A DNA stretch of 64,000 nucleotides from assembly GCF_012726235.1 (NCBI RefSeq), contig NZ_JAASAH010000002.1:248001-312000 (forward strand), given 5' to 3'. Positions 1 through 7,412 of this stretch are shown here, piece by piece. Positions within the stretch are counted from its first letter, which is position 1. Each line of letters begins with the position of its first letter. The stretch comes from Streptomyces sp. HNM0574. Its GTDB lineage: Bacteria; Actinomycetota; Actinomycetes; Streptomycetales; Streptomycetaceae. The notes below the pieces were generated by a model. That model ran no database searches, was not told the origin of the DNA, and worked only from the letters and a program-made list of their open reading frames with translations. The translations under genes and the position numbers were made by a program.

Positions 1-323
1 AGCACGTCCCCGACGCTCAGCTTCAGCCCGAGCAGCACGATTCCGGCCCGCATCAGCCGCTTCCCCGCCAGCGACAGCCCCGGACGGCAGGCGCCGTTCA
101 CCAGTCCGCGCGCGCCCGGCAGGTGCGCGGCGAGGATGCCGAGCAGCACCGCCGCCGTCAGCAACGGCACGGCGGGCAGCAGCAGATGGACGCCCGCCGC
201 CACCGCGACCCCGGACACCGCGAGCGCCAGCCCGGGCAGCGCGCCGGGCCCGCGCGGGGCGGGGGCGCCGGTTCCGCGCGGGCCGTGCGGCTTCGTGGAC
301 GGCCGGGTCCCCAGCAGCGCCAT
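1..323 (-). CDS. YeiH/UPF0324-family putative sulfate exporter, N-terminal part (cut by window edge)
   Basis: Only the first 107 codons lie in the window. The ATG at 323-321 overlaps the stop codon of the cysteine dioxygenase gene (ATGA), so the two are translationally coupled. After a Pro/Gly-rich start come two hydrophobic segments, and then KRLMRAGIVLLGLKLSVGDV at about residues 86-105. That motif is typical of the YeiH/UPF0324 membrane family, often annotated as putative sulfate exporters. Position after a cysteine dioxygenase fits export of an oxidised sulfur product such as sulfite or a sulfonate; this is inference. The rest of the protein lies left of base 1. Confidence 0.75.
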   Translation of the reverse strand, partial: MALLGTRPSTKPHGPRGTGAPAPRGPGALPGLALAVSGVAVAAGVHLLLPAVPLLTAAVLLGILAAHLPGARGLVNGACRPGLSLAGKRLMRAGIVLLGLKLSVGDV

Positions 324-898
324 CAGCGGTCGGCCGGAAGGTCGTAGACGCGGCGGACGCTGGTGCCCAGGCGGGAGATGTCGGCGCCGTAGAGGTGCAG
401 CGAGACGGCCTTCTCCCCGCAGCCGTTCCACACCCGGTGGATGTCGCCGGGCGGCGCGAAGCCGCAGACGGAGCCCTGCGGGTTGGTGACGTCCTCGGTC
501 GCCACGAGCGTCGCGCGCTCCCCGACGGCGCCGGCGGGCAGCAGCCGGTAGCGCCGCTCGTGCTCCTCGCCCCGGTGGACGCCGGTGACGCACCAGGAGA
601 CGTGGTCGTGCACGGAGGTGGCCTGCCCGGGCAACCAGACCAGCGCGACGACGGAGAAGCTGCCGTCGTCCTCCGCGTGCAGCAGGTGCTGGCGGTAGCG
701 CTCGGGGTCGCCCTCGGTCTGCGCGGGCGTCAGCAGGTCGCGGGCGCCGAGGTGCGGGGCGAGCTTCTCGCCGACGAGGTAGGCGGTGACGTCGGGTGCC
801 AGTCCCCGGCCGACGGCCTCGCGGACGTCGGCGACCAGGGCGTCGAGCCGGGCGGTACGGGTCGTGGGAGCGGCGGCTGCCGAAAGCGGAGGGGCCAT
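323..898 (-). CDS. Cysteine dioxygenase (cupin, type I)
   Basis: This 191-residue protein would oxidise L-cysteine to cysteine sulfinate with O2 and non-haem iron. The cupin iron ligands are visible: H97 and H99 in SVHDHVSW, and H154 in PPGDIHRVW. Length matches bacterial CDO proteins. It starts 82 bases after the LysR gene on the same strand and overlaps the next gene by ATGA, so LysR, CDO and exporter probably form one sulfur unit. A cupin thiol dioxygenase for another thiol (3-mercaptopropionate) is the main alternative, because substrate residues were not checked against a structure. Confidence 0.85.
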   Translation of the reverse strand: MAPPLSAAAAPTTRTARLDALVADVREAVGRGLAPDVTAYLVGEKLAPHLGARDLLTPAQTEGDPERYRQHLLHAEDDGSFSVVALVWLPGQATSVHDHVSWCVTGVHRGEEHERRYRLLPAGAVGERATLVATEDVTNPQGSVCGFAPPGDIHRVWNGCGEKAVSLHLYGADISRLGTSVRRVYDLPADR

Positions 899-980
899 GT
901 CCGGCAGCGTCGCGGGGGCACGAACAGGCGTCCAACGACGGTTTGTTGGCCCTCCGCTCGGGCCGGCTTATGGATGCCGC

Positions 981-1886
981 TCAGCAGCCGACGCGGTTGG
1001 CGGCCACCCGGCGCAGCTCCTCCAGCACCAGCGCCGTCGCGGGGATCTCCAGGTGCTCGCGGAGGACGTACGCCGACACCTGCCGACGCGAGGCCGGGTC
1101 CAGCGCGCGGCCGGTGACCTTGTTGTGCGTGAGGAAGGAGAGCACCAGGCCCGGCATCATCGCGATCCCCAGCCCCTCGGCGACGAGGCTCTGCACGACG
1201 AGGTTGTCGTCCGTGGTGAACGCGATGTCCGGGGCGAAGCCCAGTTCGGCGCACTCGTGCAGGAAGTTGGCCCGGCAGCGCAGGCAGCCCGCGATCCACC
1301 GCTCCCCCGACAGCTCCTCCAGCCGCACCGCGCGCCGCCCGGCCATCGGGTGGCCCGTCGGCATCAGCACCGTCAGCTGGTCCTCCATCAGCGGGATGGC
1401 GACCAGTTCCTCGGGCACCTGTTCGCGCAGGCCCGGGTAGGTGAAGGCGAGCGTGATGTCGCACTCGCCGCGCACCACGCGCTCCAGCGACTCGGGCGGC
1501 TCCTGCTCCTGGAGCTCGACCCGTATCCCGGGGTGCGCGGACGCGAGCCCGGCCAGCGCCTCGGGCATCAGCGTCGCGCCCGCGCTGGGGAAGGCGCAGA
1601 CCCGTACGCGGCCCTCGCGCAGCCCGGTCAGCGCGGACATCTGACGCTCGGCCGTCGCGATCGAGTCGAGGATGACGCCCGCGTGCCGGGCCAGCGCCTC
1701 ACCGGCCTCGGTCAGCCGCATCCGCCGCCCGGCCCGGACGAACAGCGGGCTCCCGACGGCCCGTTCGAGCCCCTTCATCTGCTGCGTGATCGCCGGCTGC
1801 GTGTACCCCAGCTCCCGCGCCGCCGCCGTGTACGAACCGCAGCGGACCACCGTGTGGAACGTCTTGATGTGCCGGGAATCGAACAT
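981..1886 (-). CDS. LysR-family transcriptional regulator
   Basis: A 301-residue LysR regulator. The winged helix-turn-helix is at the N-terminus (SYTAAARELGYTQPAITQQM, about residues 18-37), followed by the substrate-binding fold. The start is placed at the ATG at 1886 (MFDSRHIKTFH), the usual start of this subfamily; an in-frame ATG at 1898 has no ribosome site. It probably controls the downstream cysteine dioxygenase and exporter. The effector domain is unusually rich in Cys: GCLRCRANFLHEC plus a C-terminal Cys. Thiol or sulfur sensing is therefore possible, but this is inference. Confidence 0.85.
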   Translation of the reverse strand: MFDSRHIKTFHTVVRCGSYTAAARELGYTQPAITQQMKGLERAVGSPLFVRAGRRMRLTEAGEALARHAGVILDSIATAERQMSALTGLREGRVRVCAFPSAGATLMPEALAGLASAHPGIRVELQEQEPPESLERVVRGECDITLAFTYPGLREQVPEELVAIPLMEDQLTVLMPTGHPMAGRRAVRLEELSGERWIAGCLRCRANFLHECAELGFAPDIAFTTDDNLVVQSLVAEGLGIAMMPGLVLSFLTHNKVTGRALDPASRRQVSAYVLREHLEIPATALVLEELRRVAANRVGC

Positions 1887-1945
1887 GCCCGCAACCATAA
1901 GCAGAATTTGGGATCGCGGGACAGGGGGCCTCGGCGGCTTCTGGA

Positions 1946-2353
1946 TCAGGGGCGGGGGGCCGCCGACCCGGGCTGCTCCTCATGCAGATCACGAAGGACC
2001 CGGGCAATCGAGGACGTCTCCTCGACCTTGCCCGCGGCGATGTCCATCACGAGGGCGAACGCACGGTCCTGGTCGACGCCCACCATGTCCGCCCCGTTGA
2101 AGTCCAGGAAGACGACGGCGCACATCCAGGCGGTGCGTTTGTTCCCGTCCAGCAGAGGGTGGTTGCACGTCAGCGAGTGCAACAGCGCCGCCGCCTTCTC
2201 GAACAGGCCCGGATATGCCTCGACGCCGAACATCTGCGACCGCGGTCGCGCCATGGCGGAGTCCAGGAGCCCCAGGTCCCGCACCGCGACCTCCTGCTCG
2301 GAACACGCGAGCTGCGCAAGGTCGAGCGCTTCCTGCACCGTCAGGTACTTCAC
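1946..2353 (-). CDS. Doc-type (Fic superfamily) toxin
   Basis: A 135-residue death-on-curing family protein. The Fic/Doc signature HPLLDGNKRTA sits at residues 65-75, with catalytic H65 and the GN-K-R phosphate-binding part. Characterised Doc inactivates EF-Tu by phosphorylation and stops translation. The start is a GTG at 2353 that overlaps the TGA of the antitoxin gene (GTGA at 2353-2350), the classic coupled antitoxin-then-toxin order. The fold length matches Doc rather than the larger Fic AMP-transferases. Function is inferred from family. Confidence 0.88.
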   Translation of the reverse strand: MKYLTVQEALDLAQLACSEQEVAVRDLGLLDSAMARPRSQMFGVEAYPGLFEKAAALLHSLTCNHPLLDGNKRTAWMCAVVFLDFNGADMVGVDQDRAFALVMDIAAGKVEETSSIARVLRDLHEEQPGSAAPRP

Positions 2354-2559
2354 GCACCCTCACCCAGCCTGCGCAGCAGGTCGGCATGGCGCGTGGCGTA
2401 CTTGGCACCCAGCTTGCGGACGGTCTCCCGGTCAGCCTCCTCGACGAGATACCGCTCGACCGCCTGAAGCACCACCGCGTGCATGCTGCGCCCCTCCAGC
2501 TCCGCCCGCTCCTTGAGGGAGTCCTGAACATCTTCCGGCAGTCTCAGATTCATAGCCAT
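2350..2559 (-). CDS. Ribbon-helix-helix antitoxin of the Doc pair
   Basis: A 69-residue protein. The N-terminal NLRLPEDVQDSLKERAELEG reads as a ribbon-helix-helix (CopG-like) DNA-binding segment with a beta strand followed by helices. The C-terminal LGAKYATRHADLLRRLGEG is a likely toxin-binding helix. Start is ATG 2559, or 2553 two codons later (MNLRLPED). The stop overlaps the toxin start. The classical Doc partner Phd has a different fold, so this is a non-Phd pairing, common in actinomycetes. It probably represses its own promoter in the roughly 50 bases upstream. Confidence 0.85.
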   Translation of the reverse strand: MAMNLRLPEDVQDSLKERAELEGRSMHAVVLQAVERYLVEEADRETVRKLGAKYATRHADLLRRLGEGA

Positions 2560-2609
2560 ACCAGAAAGATACCGCCGGTGACCCCAAAGTGGTACCACGC
2601 GCGGGCCCC

Positions 2610-4115
2610 TCACTCCGCCCGCAGCCTCCCCGCCGCCGCCGTGGCCAGGGCGGCTGTCGCGGCGGAGACGGTGTAGACCGCGAGGAAGGCGAGGGGGCGG
2701 TCGGTGGAGGTGGGCTGGGCCGTGCTGACGTGGGACGACGCGGAGACGGAGCCGCCGCCGAGGGCGGCGAAGACGGCACCCGTCGCGGCGAGGAGGACGA
2801 CGTTCGAGAGGCTGTCGGACATCTGGAGCGCGGCCGAGTTCCGGCCGGTCTCCTCCGGTTCGGACAGCCGGAGCAGCAGCACGCTCACCGAGGAGATGAC
2901 CAGCCCCATCCCGAAGCAGGCCAGCGCCATCGCGACGGCCAGCGTCCACACCGGTACCGCCGGGAGCAGCACCACGGGGATGTACGCGATCCCGCCCGTG
3001 ACCAGCAGCATTCCGCCCCGCACCAGGCGTACCCGGTGCGGTTCCATCCGGGGGCGCGACTGCGTCCAGGAGCCGAGCGCCCAGGTCACGCCGCCCGCGG
3101 CCAGGGTCAGCCCGGCCAGCGTCACCGGCACCCCGCGCTGGGTCACCAGCATCAGCGGGACGAAGCTCTCCGCGACGATGAACGAGCCCGCCGCCAGCCC
3201 GCGCAGCAGCACCACCGCCGGCAGCCCGCGCGCCGCCCGGTAGGTCCCGCGCGGCAGCAGCCGGAGCGCGGACGGGACGAGCAGCGCGGCGCCGAGCACG
3301 GCGGGGACGAGGGAGAGCGGGCGCAGTTCCTGGCCCGCGTACTGGAGCAGCCCGGCGCCCACCGCGAGCACCACCGCCGTCCGTAGCCGCCCCCGCTCCT
3401 CCGCACGCCGCCCCTCCTCGCCGGGCCCCGGGACGTCGCGGGCGCGCGGGGGCGGGCCCGAGGCGGCGCGGGTCAGCGGCGGCAGCATCGCCGCGAGCGG
3501 GCCGAGCACGAGCAACGGGATGCCGAGGAACACCCAGCGCCAGCCCAGCTGTTCGGTGACCGTGCCGGAGACCAGCGGCCCCACGACGGAGGGGATCACC
3601 CAGGAGGCGGCGAAGGCGGCCAGCACCGTCGGCCGCAGCCGCTCGGGGTAGGCCCGGCTGACGGTGACGTACAGCGCGACGATCACCAGTCCCCCGCCGA
3701 CGCCCTGCACCGCGCGGCCCAGGACGAAGACCCACATGGCCGCCGCCGTCCCGGACAGCACCAGCCCCGCGCCGAAGGCCGCGATGCCCACGCCCAGCGG
3801 GACGACGGGCCCGCGCCGGTCGCACCAGATCCCCGAGCCGACCATGCCGAGCAGGCAGGTCGTGAAGTAGGCGGAGAAGGCGAAGGCGTACTCGGACACG
3901 CCGTTCAGCTCGCTCACCGCGACCGGCATCGCGGTGCCGACCGCGGTCGCCTCGAAGGCGATCAGCAGGACGACGGAGACGATGCCGAGCGTCAGTGCCC
4001 GGTACGGGCGGGAGAGCACGGAGCCGGCGGGCGCGGTCGCCGGGGCCTCCGGCTCGGAACCGGCCGTCCGCGCGGGCCGCGTCGCGGGCTCGCCCACGTC
4101 GTCGAAAGCGCTCAT
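2610..4115 (-). CDS. MFS transporter (drug exporter-like)
   Basis: A 501-residue membrane protein with about 14 hydrophobic segments. An N-terminal cytoplasmic stretch (about 35 residues) leads into TM1 (LTLGIVSVVLLIAFEATAVG). The MFS loop motif GIWCDRRGP follows TM2, and a conserved Arg lies in FVLGRAVQGVGGG. These place it in the multidrug efflux branch. The start is ATG 4115 (MSAFDDVG); an upstream TTG at 4124 is less likely. The substrate cannot be read from sequence. It stands alone, divergent from the hydrolase at 4255. Confidence 0.85.
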   Translation of the reverse strand: MSAFDDVGEPATRPARTAGSEPEAPATAPAGSVLSRPYRALTLGIVSVVLLIAFEATAVGTAMPVAVSELNGVSEYAFAFSAYFTTCLLGMVGSGIWCDRRGPVVPLGVGIAAFGAGLVLSGTAAAMWVFVLGRAVQGVGGGLVIVALYVTVSRAYPERLRPTVLAAFAASWVIPSVVGPLVSGTVTEQLGWRWVFLGIPLLVLGPLAAMLPPLTRAASGPPPRARDVPGPGEEGRRAEERGRLRTAVVLAVGAGLLQYAGQELRPLSLVPAVLGAALLVPSALRLLPRGTYRAARGLPAVVLLRGLAAGSFIVAESFVPLMLVTQRGVPVTLAGLTLAAGGVTWALGSWTQSRPRMEPHRVRLVRGGMLLVTGGIAYIPVVLLPAVPVWTLAVAMALACFGMGLVISSVSVLLLRLSEPEETGRNSAALQMSDSLSNVVLLAATGAVFAALGGGSVSASSHVSTAQPTSTDRPLAFLAVYTVSAATAALATAAAGRLRAE

Positions 4116-4254
4116 GGGCGCCAAGGTACGGGCCCAACACCCGGGCGCGCGCCTGTCTTTCGGCCGTTGCCGGGTCGGCCGTCCGGCCTAGGGCGCGGGT
4201 GCCGGAGGAGCCGGGCGCGGGCGGCACCGGCGCCCTTTCGGGCAGGCTGGAGCC

Positions 4255-5139
4255 ATGCCGCACTTCACCTCGTACGACGGAGCACAGCTCGCCTACCGGG
4301 TCCTGGGCCACCGGGACCCCGGCCCGGGCGGGGCACCGGTGGTCTGCCTCGCGGGCGGGCCCGCGCGGGACGCCGCCTACCTCGGCGGGCTCGGCGGACT
4401 CGACGCCCGCGTCCCGCTCGTCGTCCCCGACGCGCGCGGCACCGGCGCCTCGCCGACCGCCGCCGACCCCGCCGGGTACGCCTTCCCCCGGCTCGCCGAG
4501 GACGTCGAGGCGCTCCGCGCGCACCTGGGCCTGGACCGGTTCGCGCTGCTCGCGCACGACGCGGCGGCCGCGACGGCGCAGGCGTACGCGGCGGCGCACC
4601 CGGAGCGGCTGAGCTCCCTGGTGCTGCTCAACCCCGGGTCCAGGCTCCAGGGCCGGCTGCCGCACGACGCGCGCGAGATCTTCGAGTCGCGGGCGGCCGA
4701 CGAGGACTGGTGGGAGGACGCCTACGTCGCCGTCCAGCTGCTCCAGCACGCCGACGACCTGGACGAGATCCGCGACCTGCTGCTGCGTGCGGCACCCATG
4801 GCGTACGCCAGATGGGAGGGGCCGCAGCAGGAGCACGCGCTGGCCGAGGGCGAGCAGCTCAACCCCGTTCCGCGCGCGGCCTTCTGGCAGGGCGTCGACG
4901 AGGCGGCGGGCGACGCGATCGTGGCCGGACTGGCGGCCGTCGAGGCGCCGGTGCTGGTCGTCACCGGCGCACTGGACGCGATCACCGGGGTGCGCGGCGG
5001 CGAGTACGTCGCGGAGTGCTTCCCCGAGGCGCGCGTGGTCCGCCTTCCGGAGGTGGGGCACTACCCGTGGGTGGACGCGCCGCAGACCTTCGTCCCCCTC
5101 GTGGCGGACTTCCTGCGGGGGACCTCGGAGGGGGCGTGA
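4255..5139 (+). CDS. Alpha/beta hydrolase, nucleophile position Asp instead of Ser
   Basis: A 294-residue alpha/beta hydrolase resembling proline iminopeptidase-like enzymes (AGGPARDA near residue 33, DARGTGAS near 60). At the nucleophile elbow, where GHSxG is expected, the sequence is LLAHDAAAA with D102. The acid (GALDAITG) and the His (EVGHYPWVD) of the triad are present. Asp nucleophiles occur in haloalkane dehalogenases and epoxide hydrolases, so the chemistry may differ from a peptidase or esterase, or the enzyme may be inactive. A CAGGCT at 4243-4248 lies 6 nt before the ATG, so the transcript may be leaderless. Confidence 0.8.
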   Translation: MPHFTSYDGAQLAYRVLGHRDPGPGGAPVVCLAGGPARDAAYLGGLGGLDARVPLVVPDARGTGASPTAADPAGYAFPRLAEDVEALRAHLGLDRFALLAHDAAAATAQAYAAAHPERLSSLVLLNPGSRLQGRLPHDAREIFESRAADEDWWEDAYVAVQLLQHADDLDEIRDLLLRAAPMAYARWEGPQQEHALAEGEQLNPVPRAAFWQGVDEAAGDAIVAGLAAVEAPVLVVTGALDAITGVRGGEYVAECFPEARVVRLPEVGHYPWVDAPQTFVPLVADFLRGTSEGA

Positions 5140-5266
5140 ACTCCCCCGTGTGAACGGCGTGTTGCACTCCCGCGACAGGGACCGGCGGCCCCTTGCCCGG
5201 GCGGCGCGCGGCGGCGAGAGTCGTGGTGTGCGGACCGCAGCCGGAGACGGCGCGGCACCGCACCGG

Positions 5267-5341
5267 GGCCGTGTGCCCGAGTGGCTGAGGGGCCGGCCTG
5301 CAAAGCCGGTTACGCGGGTTCGATTCCCGCCACGGCCTCCA
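5267..5341 (+). tRNA. tRNA-Cys (anticodon GCA)
   Basis: A complete cloverleaf can be drawn. The acceptor stem is GGCCGTG (5267-5273) with CACGGCC (5331-5337). The anticodon stem is CCGGC (5293-5297) with GCCGG (5305-5309), around the loop CTGCAAA with GCA at 5300-5302. The T arm is GCGGG-TTCGATT-CCCGC. The discriminator is T at 5338, usual for Cys, and CCA (5339-5341) is encoded. It stands alone between convergent genes. Confidence 0.96.
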
Positions 5342-5344
5342 CGA

Positions 5345-5378
5345 CCGGGGGCGCTCCGCACCAGCGGGGCGCCCCCGG
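5345..5378. terminator. Hairpin terminator after tRNA-Cys
   Basis: CCGGGGGCGC (5345-5354) pairs perfectly with GCGCCCCCGG (5369-5378) around a 14-base loop, starting 3 bases after the tRNA. It lies between the tRNA and the convergent phosphatase gene, so it may stop transcription from both sides. There is no T tract. Confidence 0.7.
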
Positions 5379-5394
5379 CCAGCCGCACGCCCCC

Positions 5395-5835
5395 TCAGAC
5401 CGTGAACCGCCGTACGTACCGCTTCTGCCACGGGGTCTCGACCGCGCGCTGGTCGTAGCCGCGGCGCACGTACGCGACCGCCTCGCCCGCGGGGACGCCG
5501 TCCAGTACGGCGAGGAGGGCGAGGGCCGTGCCGGTGCGGCCGCGGCCGCCGGCGCAGGCGAGTTCGACGCGTTCGGCGGCGGCCCGCTCCCACACCTCGC
5601 CGAGGACGGCGCGCGCCTCGGCCCGGTCGGCCGGCAGGCGGAAATCCGGCCACCGCAGCCACCGCGCCTCCCAGGGCTTCGCCGGAGGCGGGCCGCCCAG
5701 CAGGTACACCCCGAACTCCGGCTCCGGGCCGGGCGGTTGGGGCGCGCGCAGCCCGCGCCCGCGCACCAGCCGCCCGGAGGGGAGCACCAGGACGCCGGGG
5801 CCGTCCGCCGGCCAGGTCTTCGCGGGCTCGCTCAT
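5395..5835 (-). CDS. Protein-tyrosine-phosphatase-like protein
   Basis: A 146-residue protein with the CX5R phosphatase loop CAGGRGRTG (C94, R100), the cysteine phosphatase signature shared by dual-specificity and tyrosine phosphatases. An Asp in WRWPDFRLPAD could be the general acid. It is short for a DSP, and the substrate (phosphoprotein or small phosphate ester) is unknown. The start is ATG 5835 (MSEPAKTW). It is a single gene, convergent with tRNA-Cys. Confidence 0.75.
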   Translation of the reverse strand: MSEPAKTWPADGPGVLVLPSGRLVRGRGLRAPQPPGPEPEFGVYLLGGPPPAKPWEARWLRWPDFRLPADRAEARAVLGEVWERAAAERVELACAGGRGRTGTALALLAVLDGVPAGEAVAYVRRGYDQRAVETPWQKRYVRRFTV

Positions 5836-5935
5836 CAGGTCACCGTAGCCGTGCCGGGGCGCGGCGAACCCCTGTCGCGGGCAGGCGAGTTCGAGCCGGG
5901 GTACGTCGCGCGGGCGTAATGGCGTACCGCGGCCT

Positions 5936-5964
5936 TCACAAGCGGAGTGTGACGCGCAACACTC
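5936..5964. promoter_or_regulatory. Overlapping inverted repeats upstream of the sdh operon
   Basis: Two inverted repeats overlap in the 218-base region between the phosphatase and the sdh unit. TCACA (5936-5940) pairs with TGTGA (5948-5952) over a 7-base spacer. GAGTGT (5945-5950) pairs with ACACTC (5959-5964) over 8 bases. The position suggests an operator for the succinate dehydrogenase operon. No regulator can be named. Confidence 0.35.
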
Positions 5965-6053
5965 TCGCCACGCACAGGCCGCACGCGCCGGCCCCGCAAC
6001 CGGAGCCGGGCCGGGCCCCGAGCCGACCGCACCCCTCGCGGAGGTGGCACGCC

Positions 6054-6431
6054 ATGTCGCCCGACACGTCACCGCACACCAGCCCCACCGGCCCCACGAC
6101 CCCGCGCACCCCCTCGCAGCACGCACCCCCGGACACGGCCCTGACCGCCGAACTGGCCGCCGCCCAACGGCTGCTGGACGACCTGACCCGCAGCGTCTGC
6201 CGGCTGGAGCAGCGCGTCGGCAGCGGTCTGGAGGTGCGGCGGCTGCGCAGCGACACCGAGCACCTGCGGGAGTCCCTCTCGCTGCTGCGCGCCGCGTCCC
6301 CCGAGGACCCGGACCGCCCCGCGCCGCCCACCCCCGAGATGGTCGCCATCCCGGACCAGCCCTACGACTACGCCCTGTGGGCCGACGCCGACGACGAGGG
6401 CCTCGGCTCCCGGGACCGGCGCGCGCCCTGA
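6054..6431 (+). CDS. Small hypothetical protein heading the sdh operon
   Basis: A 125-residue soluble protein. A Thr/Pro/Ser-rich stretch (residues 1-25) is followed by a helical, probably coiled-coil segment (LTAELAAAQRLLDDLTRSVC through RLRSDTEHLRESLSLL, about 25-80) and an acidic tail. Start ATG 6054 has GGAGGTGG about 8 bases upstream. It is 59 bases before the anchor gene on the same strand and is probably co-transcribed, so it may be an assembly or accessory factor; that is inference. I do not recognise a family. Confidence 0.6.
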   Translation: MSPDTSPHTSPTGPTTPRTPSQHAPPDTALTAELAAAQRLLDDLTRSVCRLEQRVGSGLEVRRLRSDTEHLRESLSLLRAASPEDPDRPAPPTPEMVAIPDQPYDYALWADADDEGLGSRDRRAP

Positions 6432-6490
6432 CCGGACCGGCGCCCGACCCCGCCAGGCCCGAACCGCCCTCGTCGTACGGAGAGTTCCCG

Positions 6491-7357
6491 TTGGCCACCG
6501 ACACCGGACAACCGCCGCCCTCCCCCGACCCGTCACCGTCCTCCAGACCGGACCCAGGACCGCGTGCACGCGGCGTACGCTCCGGGTCGCGGGCCGCGAT
6601 CCCCGAGCCGCACCTGCGCCGCGACCGCTGGTGGCTCTCCCCCGCGCTGACCGCCCTCGGGCTGCTGGCCTTCGTCGTCTACTCGTCCTGGCGGGCCTTC
6701 GCGAACGCGGACTACTACGCGGCGCCCTACGTCTCCCCGTTCTACTCGCCCTGCTTCGCGGCGAACTGCGCGGAGATGAAGGGCGGCCCCAACCTGCCGC
6801 TGTTCGGGGAGTGGTGGGGCCTCTCGCCCGCGCTGATCATCCTGGTCTTCCCGCTGGGCTTCCGGCTGACCTGCTACTACTACCGCAAGGCGTACTACCG
6901 CGGGTTCTGGGCCTCGCCCCCGGCCTGCGCCGTCGCCGAGCCGCACCGGCGCTACTCGGGCGAGACCCGCTTCCCGCTGATCCTGCAGAACCTGCACCGG
7001 TACTTCTTCTACGCGGCGCTGCTGGTCGCCCTCGTCCTGACCTGGGACACCGTGCTGGGCTTCCGGGACGCGGAGTACGCCTGGGGGCACATGGGCCTGG
7101 GGACCGTCGTGTTCCTCGTCAACATCGTGCTGATCTGGGCGTACACGCTCTCCTGCCACTCCTGCCGGCACATCGTCGGCGGCCGCCTTCGGCACTTCTC
7201 CCAGCACCCGGTGCGCTACCGGCTGTGGGGCTGGGTGGGCCGGCTCAACCAGCACCACATGCTGCTGGCCTGGGCCTCCCTGATCAGCGTCGCGCTGGCG
7301 GACTTCTACGTCTACCTGCTGGCGACGGGCACCTTCACCGACCCCCGGCTGTTCTGA
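6491..7357 (+). CDS. Succinate dehydrogenase membrane anchor, Sdh1-like
   Basis: A 288-residue membrane protein with about five transmembrane segments. It resembles in size and order the anchor of mycobacterial Sdh1 (Rv0249c-type), which precedes the flavoprotein and iron-sulfur genes. Cys pairs occur in SPCFAANCAEMKGG and LSCHSCRHIVGGR, and His-rich parts in RRHFSQ-like and LNQHHMLL stretches. These are candidate metal or haem ligands. The start is a TTG at 6491 with GGAGAG 7 bases before it; no better in-frame start lies near. The first about 50 residues are Pro/Ser-rich and soluble. It would carry electrons from succinate to quinone. Confidence 0.8.
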   Translation: MATDTGQPPPSPDPSPSSRPDPGPRARGVRSGSRAAIPEPHLRRDRWWLSPALTALGLLAFVVYSSWRAFANADYYAAPYVSPFYSPCFAANCAEMKGGPNLPLFGEWWGLSPALIILVFPLGFRLTCYYYRKAYYRGFWASPPACAVAEPHRRYSGETRFPLILQNLHRYFFYAALLVALVLTWDTVLGFRDAEYAWGHMGLGTVVFLVNIVLIWAYTLSCHSCRHIVGGRLRHFSQHPVRYRLWGWVGRLNQHHMLLAWASLISVALADFYVYLLATGTFTDPRLF

Positions 7358-7412
7358 GACGCGCACCGCACCGTCCGCACCGTCCGTCCCGTCCGAGAGG
7401 GATTCACCAGAC

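Noticed and set aside
786..2516. Long open frame on the plus strand opposite LysR and Doc
   Set aside because: It is antisense to two well-supported genes and is Arg/Pro/His-rich with no recognisable domain, as expected of a shadow frame in high-GC DNA.
2350..5388. Very long minus-strand open frame covering the antitoxin, the MFS gene and beyond
   Set aside because: Only its last 69 codons (the antitoxin) look like a protein. The rest is in a shadow frame of the MFS gene and antisense to the hydrolase and tRNA.
5935..5952. Rex-type operator before sdh (TTCACAA)
   Set aside because: Only one half-site resembles the Rex consensus; the second arm and spacing do not fit, so it was kept only as an unassigned inverted repeat.
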